A stretch of 5,602 nt of DNA from an uncultured Clostridia bacterium. Lineage in GTDB: Bacteria; Bacillota_A; Clostridia; TANB77; CAG-508. Positions 3,852 through 5,602 of this stretch are shown here, piece by piece (the first letter of the stretch is position 1; each line of letters starts with the position of its first letter). The stretch lies in NCBI GenBank assembly GCA_947629855.1, contig CANRFI010000055.1, forward strand, positions 1-5,602. Reading direction: 5' to 3'. Under the pieces are notes generated by a model. The model was given only the letters and a program-made list of their open reading frames with translations. It ran no database searches and was not told the DNA's origin. The position numbers were made by a program, and so were the translations under genes.

Positions 3852-4829
3852 TTATATAGGTAAAATACAAGATGGATTAGAAGTTGAAAAAGTATTTTTA
3901 AAAGTTAGGTGATTAGTATTATCATTAATAGAAATACTAAAAACACTTAAAGTATTAGAAGATTGATTTGCACAAATAAGATAGTTGTAAGTATTATCAA
4001 ATGAAATATCCCTTGGTGTAGAACCATTACAAGAAATAGATTGAACAAAGTTCAATTTATTTTCAAATATTTCAAAAACACAAATAAGATTTTTACCACG
4101 AATAGTAGCATATAAGAAATTTTTATTTATTTTAATAGCACAACCAGTATCATCTGCTTCTTTTTTCAAAGAATTATGAAAAAGCGAAGTTTTAAAAAGA
4201 AAAGAAAAAGTTTCTTTATGAAATGATAAAGTATAAACTTCACAAGAATTTTCGGTTATAACATGAAGATGATGATATTTATCAAATGCTAGATGTCTAG
4301 GACCTGCATTAGATGGAAAACAAAATGTATCACAAAGAGATAGAGAAAAATGAGGCTTTTTACAAATTTTATAAGCGTATATTTTATTTGTTCCTAAATC
4401 AATAACAAATAAATAATTGTTATCGCTAGATAGAGCAATGAAATGAATGTGGGAAATATTATCTTCAAACTTTTCAAAATAAAGATTATCTCCAATCTTA
4501 CCATCAGAATTTAATTGAAATGCACAAAAAGAACCACCTTCGTAATTAGCTACATATAAAATATTATTAACCTTATCAACTGTAAGATAACAAGGAGAAT
4601 CGCCAAAAGAAGATGAAGTATTTAAAAATGAAAAAGAATTACCTTTTTGTTTGTAAGAAACAACTCTGCCAGAACCTTCAATTACAGAATACAAAAAGTT
4701 TTTATTTTTTGTAATATAAGAACAATCTGCAAAGTCAGATAAGATAGAAGATTGTTCAAAAATACCATTTTTGAAATTTAGGCAAGTAATTCCTTTTGAA
4801 GAATAGCTTCCTATGCAAAATAAACTCAT
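3852..4829 (-). CDS. pgl: Seven-bladed beta-propeller lactonase, 6-phosphogluconolactonase family
   Basis: A protein of 325 residues matching the YkgB/Pgl-type lactonase family in length and in repeated blade motifs: an opening IGSYSSKGI, SPCYLTVDKVNNILYVANYEGGSFCAFQL, HIHFIALSSDNNYLFVIDLGTNKIYAYKI, AGPRHLAFD, GSTPRDISFD with CANQSSNTLSVFSI, and a final NPSCILPI close to the family's PSPVC ending. Family members hydrolyse 6-phosphogluconolactone to 6-phosphogluconate in the oxidative pentose-phosphate pathway, but the family also includes proteins of other or unproven function. I chose the ATG at 4827-4829 because AGGAG (4836-4840) lies six bases upstream; an earlier in-frame ATG at 4892 lies in the promoter and lacks a site. 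It is rich in Cys (14), Ser and Phe, unlike its neighbours. No signal peptide is evident, so it is probably cytosolic. Confidence 0.85.
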   Translation of the reverse strand: MSLFCIGSYSSKGITCLNFKNGIFEQSSILSDFADCSYITKNKNFLYSVIEGSGRVVSYKQKGNSFSFLNTSSSFGDSPCYLTVDKVNNILYVANYEGGSFCAFQLNSDGKIGDNLYFEKFEDNISHIHFIALSSDNNYLFVIDLGTNKIYAYKICKKPHFSLSLCDTFCFPSNAGPRHLAFDKYHHLHVITENSCEVYTLSFHKETFSFLFKTSLFHNSLKKEADDTGCAIKINKNFLYATIRGKNLICVFEIFENKLNFVQSISCNGSTPRDISFDNTYNYLICANQSSNTLSVFSISINDNTNHLTFKNTFSTSNPSCILPI

Positions 4830-4863
4830 AATTATCTCCTTTTTGATATATATAATTAATACA

Positions 4864-4892
4864 ATTCTAGCATAAAAAACATTACAAAGCAA
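4864..4892 (-). promoter_or_regulatory. Promoter of the lactonase gene with extended -10
   Basis: On the minus strand, TTGCTT (4892-4887) and TAGAAT (4869-4864) are 17 bases apart, with TGC directly before the -10 box. Transcription would start near 4857, about 28 bases before the ATG. The boxes lie just left of the divergent hslO promoter. Confidence 0.55.
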
Positions 4893-4910
4893 GAAATAAG
4901 CAATATATAA

Positions 4911-4939
4911 TTGACGGAAAACAATGAATATAGTATAAT
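4911..4939 (+). promoter_or_regulatory. Strong sigma-A-type promoter of hslO
   Basis: TTGACG at 4911-4916 and a perfect TATAAT at 4934-4939 are separated by 17 bases. The predicted start, near 4946, leaves a leader of about 22 bases. I see no heat-shock operator (CIRCE-type inverted repeat) in the leader. Confidence 0.8.
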
Positions 4940-4967
4940 ATGTAAAATAAAAATCGGAGTGAAAACT

Positions 4968-5602
4968 ATGTCAAATAATATAGATAAAATAGAAAGATTT
5001 TTAGCATATAATGGGAAAATATCTGTTATATGTGCAAACACTACTAATTTAGTAGAAAAAGCACGAAATACCCACGACTTAAGCCCAATTGTTACAGCAG
5101 CATTTGGAAGGCTACTTACAATAGCAAGTATAATGGGAAGCGAAATGAAAAGTATGAAAGACAAATTAACAATTCAAGTAAAAGGCAATGGACCAATTGA
5201 AATGATGGTAGTAACAACAAATAACTTTCCAAAAGTTAAAGGGTATGCAGTAAATCCACAAGTTAATTTACCATTAAATGAATTTGGAAAATTAGATGTA
5301 AGTGGAGCAGTTGGATTAGAAGGGTATATTAATGTTATAAAAGATATTGGGTTAAAAGATCCATATATAGGTATTTCACCATTAATTTCTGGTGAAATTG
5401 CAGAAGATTTTGCAAACTACTTTGTAAATTCAGAGCAACGAAATTCAGCAGTTGCATTAGGAGTACTAGTAGATAAAAATGGTGTAAAATCAGCAGGTGG
5501 ATATTTAATAAATCCTATGCCAGATGCAACAGAGGAAGAAATATCAAAAGTTGAACAAGCAATATTTAAAGCAGGAGCAATATCAAAAATGTTAGATGAA
5601 CA
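4968..5602 (+). CDS. hslO: Hsp33, redox-regulated chaperone (3' end outside window)
   Basis: Hsp33 is a cytosolic holdase that is switched on when oxidation releases zinc from its C-terminal cysteine cluster. The first 211 residues are present, of a family length near 290. Family landmarks are LSPIVTAAFGRLLT (38-51), DKLTIQVKGNGPI (65-77), VKGYAVNPQVNLPLNEFGKLDVSGAVG (90-116), VIKDIGLKDPYIG (123-135), the conserved SGEIAEDFANYFVNSEQ (141-157), and SAVALGVLVDKNG (160-172). The frame is open to the last base, entering the linker region. The C-terminal zinc-binding CxC and CxxC motifs lie beyond the window, so redox competence cannot be judged. The start is set by GGAG (4956-4959), eight bases before the ATG. 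It is transcribed divergently from the lactonase gene. An extra cysteine (Cys22) lies in the N-terminal domain. Confidence 0.95.
   Translation, partial: MSNNIDKIERFLAYNGKISVICANTTNLVEKARNTHDLSPIVTAAFGRLLTIASIMGSEMKSMKDKLTIQVKGNGPIEMMVVTTNNFPKVKGYAVNPQVNLPLNEFGKLDVSGAVGLEGYINVIKDIGLKDPYIGISPLISGEIAEDFANYFVNSEQRNSAVALGVLVDKNGVKSAGGYLINPMPDATEEEISKVEQAIFKAGAISKMLDE

Noticed and set aside
3913..3943. TTAGTATT/AATACTAA inverted repeat near the convergent gene ends
   Set aside because: Short, AT-only apart from one pair, inside lactonase coding sequence, and not followed by a T-run in either direction, so not called as a terminator.
4830..4892. Upstream in-frame ATG extending the lactonase by 21 codons
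   Set aside because: It lies within the predicted promoter and has no ribosome binding site. The ATG at 4827-4829 has AGGAG at the right distance and gives the family-typical start.
4856..5164. Minus-strand open frame opposite the start of hslO
   Set aside because: Antisense to conserved Hsp33 residues and overlaps two promoters.

Overview
The window is strongly AT-rich, uses strong purine-rich ribosome binding sites, and carries typical low-GC Firmicute housekeeping genes (rpsT, rpiB, a TagO-type glycan initiator, hslO). A rubredoxin domain points to an anaerobe. I read it as chromosome of a member of the Clostridia, probably from an uncultured lineage. The species cannot be named from the sequence.

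Layout. Bases 1-71 may hold the tail of an unrecognised plus-strand gene. Bases 80-380 are non-coding in my reading and unusually structured: three hairpins in a row, one copy of a 30-base direct repeat, and a short GC-rich repeat-like cassette. Bases 383-634 (minus) encode a small two-helix membrane protein with its own promoter. Bases 720-776 hold the second repeat copy and the rpsT terminator, and rpsT (minus) occupies 811-1077. From 1224 a two-gene plus-strand operon runs: rpiB, then a TagO/WecA-family phosphoglycosyltransferase whose C-terminus is a complete rubredoxin domain. It closes with a terminator at 2940-2975. A separately promoted SDR oxidoreductase (3116-3850) converges, with a one-base gap, on a minus-strand beta-propeller lactonase (6-phosphogluconolactonase family, 3852-4829). 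From a shared 138-base intergenic region, hslO (Hsp33) starts at 4968 on the plus strand and runs off the window.

How the genes relate. RpiB (and the lactonase, if it is a true Pgl) act on pentose-phosphate intermediates. The TagO-like enzyme commits UDP-sugar to lipid-linked cell-surface glycan on the cytoplasmic face of the membrane. Hsp33 is a redox-switched chaperone. In many Clostridia rpiB lies a few genes upstream of tagO, with upp and a dCMP deaminase between them; here the two are directly adjacent.

The most notable item is the in-frame fusion of a full-length, 11-helix TagO-type enzyme to a rubredoxin with all four iron-binding cysteines at exact canonical spacing. The predicted topology puts the rubredoxin in the cytoplasm, on the same side as the active site, which suggests an unexplored redox link to cell-wall glycan initiation. 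No CRISPR array, tRNA, rRNA, transposase or phage gene was seen.
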